Shown: positions 33,530-43,047, numbered from the stretch's first letter. The stretch: DNA of 64,000 nt from an uncultured Opitutaceae bacterium (GCA_937958045.1 CALFXL010000072.1:15212-79211); one strand, 5' to 3'. The notes: generated by a model not told the origin, from the letters alone. Made by a program: numbers and translations.

Positions 33530-34819
33530 ATGCGCGTCATCCTCACGTCCCACGGCTCTACCGGAGACATTTATCCGATCATCGCTTTGGGCGTCGCTTT
33601 GCAACAAGCCGGCCATCACGTGCGTTTCGCCACAATGCCTCACTATGAAGCCGAGATAACCGCCGCCGGGCTGGAGTTTCTTCCGCTCTGTCCCGAGTGG
33701 GAAAAGGCCGATCTGAGTTATTGGATGGGGCGGCTCCAAAAAATCCGCACGCCCATCTACCAGCTTCGCGAAATCTACGTCAGCGCGCAGGCGTACATCC
33801 CTCAGATGATTGAGCGGATGGATGCCGCCATGCGCGACACCGACCTACTCGTGTCGTCCTATCTTTTCCCGATGAACAAAAGCATCGCGGACCGACACGG
33901 CGTGCCGTTCGCGACATACGCCTTTGCCCATCAAGTCGTACCCTCCCCCGACTATCCGCCGGAGAACATCCCATCGCCCCGCTGGCCGCCGCGACGGCTC
34001 CGCCGCGCTTGGAATCGCTGGCTATGGAGCACCGCCAACCGATTGGTCGACCGCGTCATCAACAACGCCGTTTATCCGCATCTGCGCGCCGCGGGACTTC
34101 CCAAAGTGCGCGGTTTTTTCTCCGCGCCCGCCGAACGCGTGCTCGTCGGTGTATCCGAAAAATGGATGCGTCCGCGCGACGCGGAAATCGATCCGCGTTT
34201 TCGCTTCACCGGTTATTGTCGTTGGCAAGCGCCCGAAGACCGCGAACTCGATGTCGCGTTGCGCCAGTTCACCGGCGGCAATCCCGTGCCCGTGCTCACC
34301 TTTGGCAGCATGACCTGCGAAGATGCTGCCGCCTGCATGCAACGTCTGCTGCGCGCGTGGCCGGCCGATCGCAAACTCATCGTCCAACGCGGCTGGGCAC
34401 AATTCCCCGCACTCGCGCCCGACGGACACATCAAGGTCATCGGCAAGGTTTCGCACGATCAGCTTTTCCGCCACGCCTCCGCCATCATCCATCACGGCGG
34501 CGCCGGCACCACCGCGAGCGCGCTCCACGCGGGACGTCCGCAAATCGTCGTGCCGCACATCGGCGACCAAAACTTTTTCGGACGCGAAGTGGAACGTCTC
34601 GGCTGCGGTTTTCGCCTCTCCAAAAAACACTGGCCTGAACGCCTGCACGCTTCGCTCCAACGTCTTCTCCACACGCCGTCCTTTGCTCAAAACGCCGCGC
34701 GCGTACGCGACGGCTTGCTCGAAGAAAATGGTCCTGCACAAGCCGTCGCCGAACTCGAACGCTTCGTGCACGAATGCCGCACCGGGCAAACAGGCCGCGA
34801 GGATTTGGTGAGAAAGTAA
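33530..34819 (+). CDS. GT1-family glycosyltransferase (MGT/rhamnosyltransferase-like)
   Basis: 429 aa. The N-terminal Rossmann part starts MRVILTSHGSTGDIYPIIALG, and the C-terminal nucleotide-sugar site is IHHGGAGTTASALHAGRPQIVVPHIGDQ, the UDPGT/GtfB-type signature. Acceptor and donor sugar are unknown; such enzymes attach sugars to lipids or secondary metabolites. Start ATG 33530 is chosen because the upstream extension (33419 on) has no similarity. It is a single gene, followed by tRNA-Gly. Confidence 0.9.
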   Translation: MRVILTSHGSTGDIYPIIALGVALQQAGHHVRFATMPHYEAEITAAGLEFLPLCPEWEKADLSYWMGRLQKIRTPIYQLREIYVSAQAYIPQMIERMDAAMRDTDLLVSSYLFPMNKSIADRHGVPFATYAFAHQVVPSPDYPPENIPSPRWPPRRLRRAWNRWLWSTANRLVDRVINNAVYPHLRAAGLPKVRGFFSAPAERVLVGVSEKWMRPRDAEIDPRFRFTGYCRWQAPEDRELDVALRQFTGGNPVPVLTFGSMTCEDAAACMQRLLRAWPADRKLIVQRGWAQFPALAPDGHIKVIGKVSHDQLFRHASAIIHHGGAGTTASALHAGRPQIVVPHIGDQNFFGREVERLGCGFRLSKKHWPERLHASLQRLLHTPSFAQNAARVRDGLLEENGPAQAVAELERFVHECRTGQTGREDLVRK

Positions 34820-34833
34820 AAGCCCGATTGCGC

Positions 34834-34890
34834 AGCGGAAATTGGAAGTTGCGAGCCGGGGCAGCTTCCATTGAATCCGGGCCGCTTCCT
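34834..34890. repeat. Degenerate repeat-like segment before tRNA-Gly, similar to the PurL linker element
   Basis: Contains GGGGCAGCTTCC and CGGGCCGCTTCC about 16 nt apart, each differing by one base from GGGGCCGCTTCC in the linker of purL (47938-48036). The surrounding sequence also has ATTGGAAGTT and GAATCC. The match is short, so this is suggestive only. Confidence 0.3.
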
Positions 34891-34965
34891 GCGGGCATAG
34901 TATATCGGCTATTATGCGTGCTTCCCAAGCATGAGAGCCGGGTTCGATTCCCGGTGCCCGCACCA
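34891..34965 (+). tRNA. tRNA-Gly (anticodon CCC)
   Basis: 75 nt with encoded CCA. Acceptor GCGGGCA / TGCCCGC, anticodon loop TTCCCAA in the stem TGC/GCA, T arm GGGTTCGATTCCC. It is followed by a 128-nt spacer and the YjfB-like gene. Confidence 0.97.
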
Positions 34966-35093
34966 GTTTCCAAAGCGCGAGAGTCCGTCGGACCTAGGGC
35001 CTCCACCCCACTTCGCGAAAATCGATTCCTCACTTCGCGCCTTTCGCCACCCTCTTGCTTGATGAAGCCTGCCTATGAGCCGAAACTCCGAGT

Positions 35094-35291
35094 ATGAACA
35101 TCACGTCCGCCAATCTTTCCCTGATCAACAACCCCAGCTTGGAAGGCAGCGTTGCCCGTCAGGAGTACGGCATCGCGATCGCGGCTAAAATCAACGAGCA
35201 GATCCAGCAGGAAGGCGCCGCCGCCGTGAAGTTGATCGAATCCGCGCCGAATGCGGAAAATCCCGGCAGCAACCTCAACAGCTACGCCTGA
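35094..35291 (+). CDS. YjfB-like putative motility protein
   Basis: 65 aa, complete. The central KINEQIQQEGAAAVKLIE matches the short helical pattern of the YjfB family (small proteins found near motility genes, with a conserved Gln-Gly-Ala-hydrophobic turn). No signal or membrane segment. A strong terminator follows. No flagellar gene lies near, so the name rests on the family pattern alone. Confidence 0.7.
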   Translation: MNITSANLSLINNPSLEGSVARQEYGIAIAAKINEQIQQEGAAAVKLIESAPNAENPGSNLNSYA

Positions 35292-35318
35292 GATCGTCGG
35301 GCGCGTTTCACTTTCCGG

Positions 35319-35347
35319 CGCACGTCTAACCGACGTGCGTTTTTTTG
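35319..35347 (+). terminator. Rho-independent terminator after the YjfB-like gene
   Basis: CGCACGTC and GACGTGCG pair around TAACC and are followed by TTTTTTT. Confidence 0.9.
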
Positions 35348-35359
35348 TCATCGCTGGAT

Positions 35360-35956
35360 TCAGTGATACTGACGTCGCCCTTCGAGCGCGCTCTTCAGCG
35401 TCACGGAATCCGCGTACAAAACACCGCCGCCACTCGGCAGGCCGAAGCCGATGCGCGTCGTCTTCACTTCACCTCCCGCGGGTAGTTGCTGCGTGAGATA
35501 ATGACACGTTGCCTCGCCTTCCACGTCGTTCGACAACGCGAGTATCAACTCTTTCACGACCCCCGATTCCACGCGGCTGATCAGCGATGCGAAATTGAGA
35601 TCGTCCGGCGTGATTCCCTGGATCGGCGAGAGCTTGCCGTGAAGCACATGATAAACGCCGCGATACGCGCCCGACCGTTCCAGCGCGACCAGATCAGGCA
35701 CATGTTCCACCACACAAACGAGCGAAGGATCGCGACGCTCGTCGCGGCAGATTTCGCATAATGTCTCCTCAGCGAGATTGCCGCAACGCGTGCAGCGCCG
35801 CACCGATTGCGCGGCGGCTTCGAGCGAGGCGACGAGCTCCCGCAATCGCGCCGGCTTTTCGACGAGCAAATGCAGCGCGATGCGTTCCGCCGATCGATAC
35901 CCGAGCCCGGGCAGTTGCTTGAGTTGCTTCTGCAATTTCTCAAACGCCGGTGTCAT
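35360..35956 (-). CDS. recR: Recombination protein RecR
   Basis: 198 aa. Helix-hairpin-helix (LPGLGYRSAERIALHLL), Cys4 zinc finger (CTRCGNLAEETLCEIC) and Toprim domain with VCVVEHVPDLVALE and the final GGGVLYADSVTLKSAL. RecR loads RecA with RecFO at gaps. ATG 35956 (MTPAFEKLQKQLKQLPG) is the family start; the upstream ATG adds 13 residues without similarity. It lies 73 nt after ybaB on the same strand, the classic ybaB-recR arrangement. Confidence 0.95.
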   Translation of the reverse strand: MTPAFEKLQKQLKQLPGLGYRSAERIALHLLVEKPARLRELVASLEAAAQSVRRCTRCGNLAEETLCEICRDERRDPSLVCVVEHVPDLVALERSGAYRGVYHVLHGKLSPIQGITPDDLNFASLISRVESGVVKELILALSNDVEGEATCHYLTQQLPAGGEVKTTRIGFGLPSGGGVLYADSVTLKSALEGRRQYH

Positions 35957-36029
35957 ATCGAAAAAATGGATACACGCCTCGCACGGCCTCGCCACGTCCG
36001 CCCTCCCGTGCGGCGAACGCGGGGCGCGC

Positions 36030-36338
36030 TCAGAACATGCCCGGCATCTGGAATGCCGAAGTCACCTTCTGCATCTCGCCGTCGTTGTATTCCTTGGCCT
36101 GCTTCGCAGCATCCTGAATCGCAGCCAGGATCGTGTCGGAAACAAACTTCGCGTCTTCCTTCAGGAATTCGGGATCGAGCGTCAGACCGAGAAATTTTCC
36201 GGAGCCGGAGATCTTCACTTTCACGGCGCCGCCACCGCTCGTGATTTCGAGCTCCTTCGCATCGAGCTGCGCCTGAAGGCCCTCGATCTGCTTCTGCATT
36301 TTCTGCGCTTGTTTCAAAAGTTTGCCAACGCCGGCCAT
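36030..36338 (-). CDS. ybaB: YbaB/EbfC nucleoid-associated protein
   Basis: 102 aa. KLLKQAQKMQKQIEGLQAQLDAKELEITSGGGAVKVKISG is the YbaB dimer helix and strand pattern. It binds DNA non-specifically and is commonly co-transcribed with recR, here directly downstream. No dnaX is in the window. Confidence 0.95.
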   Translation of the reverse strand: MAGVGKLLKQAQKMQKQIEGLQAQLDAKELEITSGGGAVKVKISGSGKFLGLTLDPEFLKEDAKFVSDTILAAIQDAAKQAKEYNDGEMQKVTSAFQMPGMF

Positions 36339-36408
36339 GGTGAGAGTGGGTTAAGTTGAGAGTAAGGGTTTGGTGAGCCGTCCAGATGCGCGCAACCGTC
36401 CGCCCGCT

Positions 36409-37302
36409 TCAAGCTCCAAGTATCGTCGCGTAACCCGATCGGAAATCCGCGTACCGCGGACGCCACCCAAGTCGCTTCAATTTTTCGTTCACGATTTTTC
36501 GATCCGGCGTCACCGCGCGACGTCCCGCAGCCGGCCGCCCCGTGAATCGCGGCGTCGCCACGCCCAACTGGGCGGCGAGCCAGGCGATCACGTCCGCCTT
36601 CGGCGTGGGATTATCGTCGGCGACATTAAAAATTTCTCCATCCGCCTCCGAGGTCGTGAGTACGTGCCACGCCGCCGCGCAGATATCATCCCGATGAATG
36701 AGATTCAGGTGGTGCGAACCTTCTCCGGCCACTTCGCCCGAACGGACTTGCTCCAACAAATGATGCCGGCCCGGCCCGTAGATGCCCGCGAGACGCAACA
36801 CCGTCCGCCGTCCGCACGCATGCGGCAACGCGAGCAGAGTCTTTTCCGTTTCCACCAAAATAGCCGGCCGCTCGTTCGTTCGATCAACCTCCGCACTTTC
36901 ATCCACCAACGCGCATCCACTTTGTGGATACACCGACGTGCTGCTGGTGTACACACACGCCGTTGCGGGATGCGCACGCAGCCACGCAACAACCGATCGC
37001 ATGCCCTGCAGATAACTGTGACGATATCCCTCCGTGCCCGCGCCTCCGCCGCTCACGCAATTGATCACATAGTCGGCATCGCCGATACGATCATGCCACG
37101 CAGAGTCGGCGAGATCCGCGACCACCGCGGAAACTCCCGGCGAACGCAGCGCCTCCGCCGTCTGCGTGTTTCGCGTGAGAATCGTCACCTGCGCGCCGGC
37201 GCTCAACGCCTGCTGCGCAAGCATGCCGCCAATGTAGCCGGCACCAAAAATCACCACGCGCTTGCCTCGTAATCCTGCCGGTGCATCGGTGCTCATTAAC
37301 AT
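36409..37302 (-). CDS. NAD(P)-binding short-chain dehydrogenase/epimerase-like protein (atypical SDR)
   Basis: 297 aa. Rossmann motif VVIFGAGYIGGMLAQQ at residues 15-30; then SSTSVYPQSG, GRRTVLRLAGIYGPGRHHLLE and NVADDNPTPKADV, typical of extended, epimerase-type SDRs. The Tyr of YxxxK is present (VYPQS) but no Lys follows four residues later, so it resembles the YeeZ-like atypical group. It is likely to bind a dinucleotide; the reaction is unknown. It faces the DJ-1 gene divergently with 8 nt between start codons. Confidence 0.85.
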   Translation of the reverse strand: MLMSTDAPAGLRGKRVVIFGAGYIGGMLAQQALSAGAQVTILTRNTQTAEALRSPGVSAVVADLADSAWHDRIGDADYVINCVSGGGAGTEGYRHSYLQGMRSVVAWLRAHPATACVYTSSTSVYPQSGCALVDESAEVDRTNERPAILVETEKTLLALPHACGRRTVLRLAGIYGPGRHHLLEQVRSGEVAGEGSHHLNLIHRDDICAAAWHVLTTSEADGEIFNVADDNPTPKADVIAWLAAQLGVATPRFTGRPAAGRRAVTPDRKIVNEKLKRLGWRPRYADFRSGYATILGA

Positions 37303-37310
37303 ATCTCACC

Positions 37311-37853
37311 ATGCCCACGGTCCTCGTTATTTTACCAGAGAGTTTTGAAGAAATCGAAGCCGTCACGCCCATCGATCTGCTTCGCCGCGCCGACGTCGAT
37401 GTGACCGTCGCTTCGCTTGGATCCGACGTGAATGTCACCGGACGTTGCGGGCTGACGCTGCGCGCGGAAACCACGCTCGCGGCCGTGCCCGAAGATCGCA
37501 GCTTCGATCTGCTTTTTCTTCCCGGTGGCCCCGGCGTGAAACATCTGCGCTCCGATCCGCGCGTCCCGAAACGCGTGCGCGAGCAAGCGGACAGCGGACG
37601 TTGGCTCGCGGCCATTTGCGCCGCGCCCACCGTGCTGCACGACGCGGGTCTGCTCGCGGGCCGCCGGTACACCGCACACTTTTCGGTGAAGGATGAGCTG
37701 ACCGCGATTCTCGCCGACGAACCGGTCGTCGTCGATGGCCGCATCATCACCTCGCGCGGCGCCGGCACCGCGCTGGCGTTTGGGCTGACCTTGGTGGAAA
37801 AACTTCTCTCTGCGGATAAAGCGAAAGAAGTCTCGCGCGCCATCTGCGTTTGA
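37311..37853 (+). CDS. DJ-1/PfpI family protein (YajL/ThiJ-like)
   Basis: 180 aa. VLVILPESFEEIEAVTPIDLL at the start with the conserved Glu, FLPGGPGVKHL, and the nucleophile Cys in LAAICAAPTVLHDAGLL, followed by TSRGAGTA. These proteins are deglycases, chaperones or amidases of the class I glutamine amidotransferase fold. It is followed directly (38 nt) by the glycosyltransferase gene, so they may be one unit. Confidence 0.92.
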   Translation: MPTVLVILPESFEEIEAVTPIDLLRRADVDVTVASLGSDVNVTGRCGLTLRAETTLAAVPEDRSFDLLFLPGGPGVKHLRSDPRVPKRVREQADSGRWLAAICAAPTVLHDAGLLAGRRYTAHFSVKDELTAILADEPVVVDGRIITSRGAGTALAFGLTLVEKLLSADKAKEVSRAICV

Positions 37854-37891
37854 CCCGTCGGGGCGCGTCTCTCCTGCTTGGCCGCCCGCCG

Positions 37892-39040
37892 ATGAGTCAA
37901 CCGTCCTCTCTGCCGCGTCTCGCGATAGTCCTTTCCCGCCCAACACCGGAACACGATTCCTGGTTCCGTTGGCTGCATGCGGCGGGCGCGCTTTCCTTTC
38001 GGGTCTTTTACCTCATCGAGCCGCACGAGTCTCGCGCGCGATCCCCTGGCGAACCGATCGCGTATTCACCCAAAGGATACGATTGGGAATGGATCGAAAA
38101 CCGCGCCCGCAATCCGTCGGAATTACGTTTCTTCGGTCTGCGGAATCCCACGCTCCACGCGCGTATTGAAGACTGGGGCGCACAAGCGATCTTGGTTTTC
38201 GATTACGCCCAGCTCACGCACGTACAATTGATCTTGTGGGCGCGGCGACGCGGTCTTCCCGTGATCTTCGCAAGCCACAGCCGCCTCTCATCCGACGCCA
38301 AAGGACCGCAGCGTTTGTTGCGCGCATGGATATTGCGCCGCGTCTCCGCTTGTCTGACCGACAACGACTACAAGCGCACACAATTGCTCGCGCAGGGTAT
38401 CCCGTCCGAAAGAATTTTCGCCGCCCCGCGACCGATTCATCGGGAGCATTTTGATCCGACATTACCGGTACACCAAACCATCGCGCTCGCTCTGCGCGTC
38501 GAGCTCGGTTTGGCCGCCGATACGCGCGTGATGCTCTATCACGGTCCGCTCACCCGCGAGAGCCGCGTCGGGCAACTGCTCGAAGTCTTCATCGATTTGG
38601 CGCGCACCGATGCGGCGTTGGTGATTTGCGGCGAGGGCCCGGAAAAGCCCGAGCTTCTCGCACGCGCGGCGCGAGCCTCCGACACGTTGCAACTTCAGTT
38701 TTTGCCCGCGCCTCAATACACGGAGATCCCCTCGCGTTATCTATTCGCGGATGTCGTCGTGCTCACCGCCAGTTCCGCACACGCCGAACGCACCGCTCGC
38801 AACGTCGCGCATCTCGGGCGTCCGTTGCTCGTGAGCGACGATATCCGGATCGACTTTGCAACCGTCAGCACCGTCTGGTGTTTTCGCGCGGGCGATTCTG
38901 ATGATCTGCAAAAGCAATTGCTCCACGCGATCGACAACGCGCGTTCGGTTTCGATCTCTCCAACGCCCGACACGCACGCGCGGGCGGCAGAAAGTTTGTC
39001 CGCCGCGCTGCGCGCCGCCACCGGCAAATCTAAAGACTGA
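37892..39040 (+). CDS. Glycosyltransferase family 4-like protein
   Basis: 382 aa. The C-terminal half has the GT-B group 1 pattern (RVMLYHGPLTRESRVGQLLEVF, LVICGEGPEKPELLARA, FLPAPQYTEIPSRYLFADVVVL). The conserved Glu-rich loop is degenerate (SAHAERTARNVAHLGRP). N-terminal half matches GT4 donor-acceptor fold loosely. ATG 37892 chosen over TTG 37850. The donor and acceptor are unknown. Confidence 0.78.
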   Translation: MSQPSSLPRLAIVLSRPTPEHDSWFRWLHAAGALSFRVFYLIEPHESRARSPGEPIAYSPKGYDWEWIENRARNPSELRFFGLRNPTLHARIEDWGAQAILVFDYAQLTHVQLILWARRRGLPVIFASHSRLSSDAKGPQRLLRAWILRRVSACLTDNDYKRTQLLAQGIPSERIFAAPRPIHREHFDPTLPVHQTIALALRVELGLAADTRVMLYHGPLTRESRVGQLLEVFIDLARTDAALVICGEGPEKPELLARAARASDTLQLQFLPAPQYTEIPSRYLFADVVVLTASSAHAERTARNVAHLGRPLLVSDDIRIDFATVSTVWCFRAGDSDDLQKQLLHAIDNARSVSISPTPDTHARAAESLSAALRAATGKSKD

Positions 39041-39095
39041 GCGCTCGCGGGGTTGCAGCAAGCAGCAGCCCACGCATCCTCGCTTCATCTCGCGC

Positions 39096-40487
39096 ATGAA
39101 AACCTACGATTTTCTCGTCATCGGCGGCGGCAGCGCCGGTTTCAACGCCGCTCGTGTCGCTCACGGTCTCGGCAAAAAAGTCGCCATCGTGGATGGCGCT
39201 TCGGAGCTCGGAGGCCTCTGTATTTTGCGCGGCTGCATGCCCTCGAAAACGCTGCTCTACAGCGCGGAGATTCTTCACCTCGCTCAAAAGGGAAAAACTT
39301 TTGGCCTCAAAATCCCGCGAGCCGCCGCTGACATGAAGGCGATTCACGCGCGGAAGAAAAAAATCATCGGCGAGTTCGCCGCGTATCGCGACACACAGAT
39401 GCGATCCGGCAAATACGCGCTTTATCGCAGCTACGCGCGTTTCCTCGATCCATACACGGTCGAGCTTTCCGATGGACAGAAACTGCGCGCGAAAAAAATC
39501 CTCATCGCGACCGGCTCGAAGGTCAGCCAGCCGCCGATTCCCGGTCTCGCGGAAACACCTGCGTGGACAAGCGACGACGTGCTCGATCTCGATTTCACGC
39601 CATCGAGCGTGATCATCCTCGGCGGCGGCATCGTCGCCACCGAACTCGCGCAGTTTCTCAATCGCATCGGCAGTCGCGTGACGCTGATCCAGCGCAGCAA
39701 ACACATCCTTCGCGATCACTCGCCCGAAGCCAGCGAGACGGTCCAACATGCGTTTCGCGACGAGGGCATCGACGTGATCACGGACACCGCGCTCCAACGC
39801 GTCTCGCACGACAAACGCGGTGTATCCGTGGAGTTCATACATCAAGGAAAACGCGTCGTTCGACGCGCGCGTTATCTTTTCAACGCACTCGGACGCGAGC
39901 CCAACACCGCAGGCCTGCATCTCGAAGCCGCGGACGTGAAACTTTCGCCGCAAGGTCGCATCGTCACCAACAAGTTTCAGCAAACCTCCGTCCCGCACAT
40001 CTACGCGGGCGGTGATGTGTCCGGTCCATTCGACATCGTTCACCTCGCGGTCGCGCAGGGCGAACTCGCCGCGCGTCACGCATTCGGGGTGAAGAATCTA
40101 AAACCGATCGATCCGGCGCTACTGCTCAACGTCGTCTTCACCGATCCGCAGCTCGCGAGCATCGGCGTGCTCGAAGACGATTTGAAGCGCGCGGGCCGGC
40201 CTTATCTCGCCGCGAGTTATCCGTTCAATGATCATGGCAAATCGATCCTCATGGACGCCAATTACGGCTACGTGAAAGTCATCGCCGAGCCGGCTCGCGG
40301 CCGCATCCTCGGCGCGGAGATCGTCGGCAAAGACGCCGGCGAATTGATTCATTGCTTCAGCGGTCCGCTCGCGATGCGGGCCACGGTGTTCGATCTTTTG
40401 CGCGCGCCTTGGTATCACCCGACACTCGCCGAGATCCTCACCTATCCGCTCGAAGAAATCGCCGATCAGATCGAAGCGAAGCGGTAA
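39096..40487 (+). CDS. Pyridine nucleotide-disulfide oxidoreductase (mercuric reductase/dihydrolipoyl dehydrogenase-like)
   Basis: 463 aa. FAD motif DFLVIGGGSAGFNAARVA, redox-active disulfide in GGLCILRGCMPSK (Cys 43 and 48 or near), NAD(P) motif VIILGGGIVATELAQF, and FAD-binding HIYAGGDVSG. The C-terminal dimer domain is present but the usual His-x4-Glu active pair reads WYHPTLAEIL, which keeps His and Glu. Substrate is undefined; a lipoamide or metal(loid) reductase is possible. It is 55 nt after the glycosyltransferase gene. Confidence 0.9.
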   Translation: MKTYDFLVIGGGSAGFNAARVAHGLGKKVAIVDGASELGGLCILRGCMPSKTLLYSAEILHLAQKGKTFGLKIPRAAADMKAIHARKKKIIGEFAAYRDTQMRSGKYALYRSYARFLDPYTVELSDGQKLRAKKILIATGSKVSQPPIPGLAETPAWTSDDVLDLDFTPSSVIILGGGIVATELAQFLNRIGSRVTLIQRSKHILRDHSPEASETVQHAFRDEGIDVITDTALQRVSHDKRGVSVEFIHQGKRVVRRARYLFNALGREPNTAGLHLEAADVKLSPQGRIVTNKFQQTSVPHIYAGGDVSGPFDIVHLAVAQGELAARHAFGVKNLKPIDPALLLNVVFTDPQLASIGVLEDDLKRAGRPYLAASYPFNDHGKSILMDANYGYVKVIAEPARGRILGAEIVGKDAGELIHCFSGPLAMRATVFDLLRAPWYHPTLAEILTYPLEEIADQIEAKR

Positions 40488-40530
40488 TCCGCAGCGCGAA
40501 GTTTACCGGGGAAAAACAAGTCCGCATTGC

Positions 40531-42267
40531 TCAAGCGAGGGCTGCGGCGGCCGCGTTGGCGGCGTCGGCGAAGAGACGTTTGCGCGTGGCCGCGTCACGC
40601 TTGCGATCGGTGCGCAGTTCAAGCACACGCACGCCCGACGCCGGCAGTTGCGCGATCGATTCCGCAAAGTGACTCCAATCGCGAATCACTTCGTGCTGCA
40701 CGCCATGCGCCGCGCACAGTTTTGCAAAGTCCACCGTCTGCGGCGTCGCGAAGTAGGTCTCGAACGGCGGATCAAACTGTGACACCGGCAAGTGCTCGAA
40801 GATGCCGCCGCCGGCGTTGTTGATGAGCACGATCGTGAGCGAGCCGCGTAATTGGGGCCGCAGCAGGAATCCGTTGGCGTCGTGCAGCAGGGCGAGATCG
40901 CCCGTGAGCAACACCGCCGGGCTCGCGTTTCCGTGCGCGATGCCGAGCGCCGTCGAGAGCGTTCCATCGATGCCATTCGCGCCGCGACTGAAGTGTATTT
41001 CCACTTTCCGATCGTTCGCGGGCCACACATACTCCAGGTCGCGCACGGGCATCGAATTCGCGACAAACAACGGCGTGCGCTCCGGTAACTGCTCCGCGAG
41101 CACGCGCGTCGCTTTCGCTTCAAAAACGTCGTCCAACGCTGCGAATCGCTCCGTCAGTGTTTTCTGCGCCGCAGTCTCTGCGTTCGCCCAAGCTGACGCG
41201 TAGCCCGTGTCCGCCGCGCCCGGGGATTCTGCGCGCAGGTTTTCCGGAGCGAGCGGCAGATGACGCGTCTTCCCGTGCAAAGCGTCGCGGTTCAAACCCG
41301 TGGGCGAAACCAACACCGTCTCGGCTTGCGTGCGCTCGAGCCAGCTTCGCAGTACTTTGCTTGTCGGCCAGTTTCCCAAACAAAGCACCATGCGCGGCGT
41401 CAGCGCCTGCGCGGCTTTTTCGTTTCTCAGAATCGCATCGTATGCGCTTACACGCGTGACGCCCGCCAGTTCATGATGTCGCGCGGGCGAAAGCACATCA
41501 ACGAGCACCGGCCAGCCGAGCGTGCGCGCCAAATTCGCCAGCGCGTCGAGATACCGTTCTTCGTTCGCCGGCACATACGCTCCGGCGACGATCAGGCCGC
41601 GCGCTGTCACCGGACGCTGTATCGCGCTTGTGGATACATCGACGGCGTTGTTCGACAGATGCTCGAAAAAATCCGCGCCGATCTTTCCTTCGAGCGGACG
41701 CGCCGTGCCATCCTCGATCGGCGGCAGCGGGTCGCGAAACGGCGCGTTAAGATGAACCGGACCGGCAGCCGGTCGCTGCGTGCGTTCGCAAGCATGGGCG
41801 GTCGTTTGCCGCAGATAACGCAGGCGATCGAGCGTCGCTTCGGGCACCGCGAGCTCGTGATACCACACGGGAAAACTGCCGAAGAGTTTTTGCTGATCGA
41901 TCGTTTGGCCCGACGCACATTCGCGCATTTCGGGCGGACGATCGGCGGTGATCACGAGCAGCGGCACACCGCTTTCGCGCGCTTCGATCACCGCGGGAAA
42001 ATAATTCGCGCCCGCCGTGCCCGACGTGCACACGAGGACAACCGGCCGACGATTTTGCTTCGCCAAACCCAGCGCAAAAAAAGCCGCCGAACGTTCATCG
42101 AGCACCGGGATCGCTTCGATGCCCTCGTGCCGCGCCAGCGCGATCGTCAGCGGCGTGCAACGCGAGCCGGGCGAAGTCACCGCCTGCCGCACACCGCAGC
42201 GAAAAAGCGTTTCGACGAGGACACTGCTCCACAGGCTGTTCGTGTTGCGAAAATCGAGTTCGGGCAT
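40531..42267 (-). CDS. menD: 2-succinyl-5-enolpyruvyl-6-hydroxy-3-cyclohexene-1-carboxylate synthase
   Basis: 578 aa. TPP enzyme with the MenD N-terminal pattern VTSPGSRCTPLTIALARH and RSAAFFALGLAK, VCTSGTAGANYFPAVIEA, and the TPP-binding LLTGDLALLHDANGF with NNAGGGIFEHLPV. It condenses isochorismate with 2-oxoglutarate in menaquinone synthesis. No other men gene is near. Start ATG 42267 gives the family N terminus (MPELDFRNTNSLWSSVLVE). Confidence 0.95.
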   Translation of the reverse strand: MPELDFRNTNSLWSSVLVETLFRCGVRQAVTSPGSRCTPLTIALARHEGIEAIPVLDERSAAFFALGLAKQNRRPVVLVCTSGTAGANYFPAVIEARESGVPLLVITADRPPEMRECASGQTIDQQKLFGSFPVWYHELAVPEATLDRLRYLRQTTAHACERTQRPAAGPVHLNAPFRDPLPPIEDGTARPLEGKIGADFFEHLSNNAVDVSTSAIQRPVTARGLIVAGAYVPANEERYLDALANLARTLGWPVLVDVLSPARHHELAGVTRVSAYDAILRNEKAAQALTPRMVLCLGNWPTSKVLRSWLERTQAETVLVSPTGLNRDALHGKTRHLPLAPENLRAESPGAADTGYASAWANAETAAQKTLTERFAALDDVFEAKATRVLAEQLPERTPLFVANSMPVRDLEYVWPANDRKVEIHFSRGANGIDGTLSTALGIAHGNASPAVLLTGDLALLHDANGFLLRPQLRGSLTIVLINNAGGGIFEHLPVSQFDPPFETYFATPQTVDFAKLCAAHGVQHEVIRDWSHFAESIAQLPASGVRVLELRTDRKRDAATRKRLFADAANAAAAALA

Positions 42268-42428
42268 GAGCGAGGCTCGTCACCTTACGGTTCCGCGTGA
42301 CGCGATCAATGTCGCTTATGCGCTCGCCGTGACGAAAGCACCGCTTCTGCCGTCTGTTAGCGCAGCGACAAACGCACGTCGCCATCTTTACTCCGCGTGC
42401 CTGCCGCATAGACTGTCCTGCACCTCCC

Positions 42429-42926
42429 ATGAAGAAAACAACTCTCTGGAAAAGCTCTCACGACATTCCCCCATCCGCGCGCCAAGACCTGGTCGCGTTG
42501 CTCAATCAACAACTGGCGGAAGCACTGGATCTCGGTTTGCAGGTGAAACAAGCGCACTGGAACGTGAAGGGTCCGTCGTTCATCGCGCTGCACGAACTCT
42601 TCGACGAGGTGGCGGATGAAATCGCAGAATCCGTCGACGAGCTGGCGGAGCGCGCTGTCGCGCTGGGAGGTATCGCGCTCGGCACGGTGCAGACCATCGC
42701 CAAAGCCTCCACGCTCAAGCCCTACCCGCTCGATATCCTCGCGGGCGAAGATCACCTCAAAGCGCTCGTGGCCGCGCTCTCTCGTTACGCAAAATCCGTC
42801 CGTGCAGCCGTCGATGCCGCCGCTAAAATCGACGATGCCGGCACCGAAGATCTTCTCACCAGCCTCTCGCGCAAAGTGGACGACCTGCTCTGGAAAATCG
42901 AAGCGCATCTCGCGACGAAGTCCTGA
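42429..42926 (+). CDS. dps: Dps-like ferritin (DNA starvation/stationary-phase protection protein)
   Basis: 165 aa. The ferroxidase-site motif KQAHWNVKGPSFIALHELFDE, with the Dps pattern of His, Asp and Glu at a subunit interface, and a helical bundle throughout. It stores iron and protects DNA from peroxide by using H2O2 as oxidant. A strong terminator follows. An N-terminal basic stretch (MKKTTLWKSS) could bind DNA. Confidence 0.94.
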   Translation: MKKTTLWKSSHDIPPSARQDLVALLNQQLAEALDLGLQVKQAHWNVKGPSFIALHELFDEVADEIAESVDELAERAVALGGIALGTVQTIAKASTLKPYPLDILAGEDHLKALVAALSRYAKSVRAAVDAAAKIDDAGTEDLLTSLSRKVDDLLWKIEAHLATKS

Positions 42927-42996
42927 ACTGCGCCGAAGCATCTGGCGATTCACGCAATCATCCTTCGCGCACACAAACCACGCGCATCCGTTTTTC

Positions 42997-43026
42997 GCCG
43001 CGCTCACATCGAGCGCGGCTTTTTTG
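42997..43026 (+). terminator. Rho-independent terminator of dps
   Basis: GCCGCGCTC and GAGCGCGGC pair perfectly around ACATC and are followed by TTTTTTG. Confidence 0.92.
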
Positions 43027-43047
43027 TTCTCGATTTTGTCGCGACAC

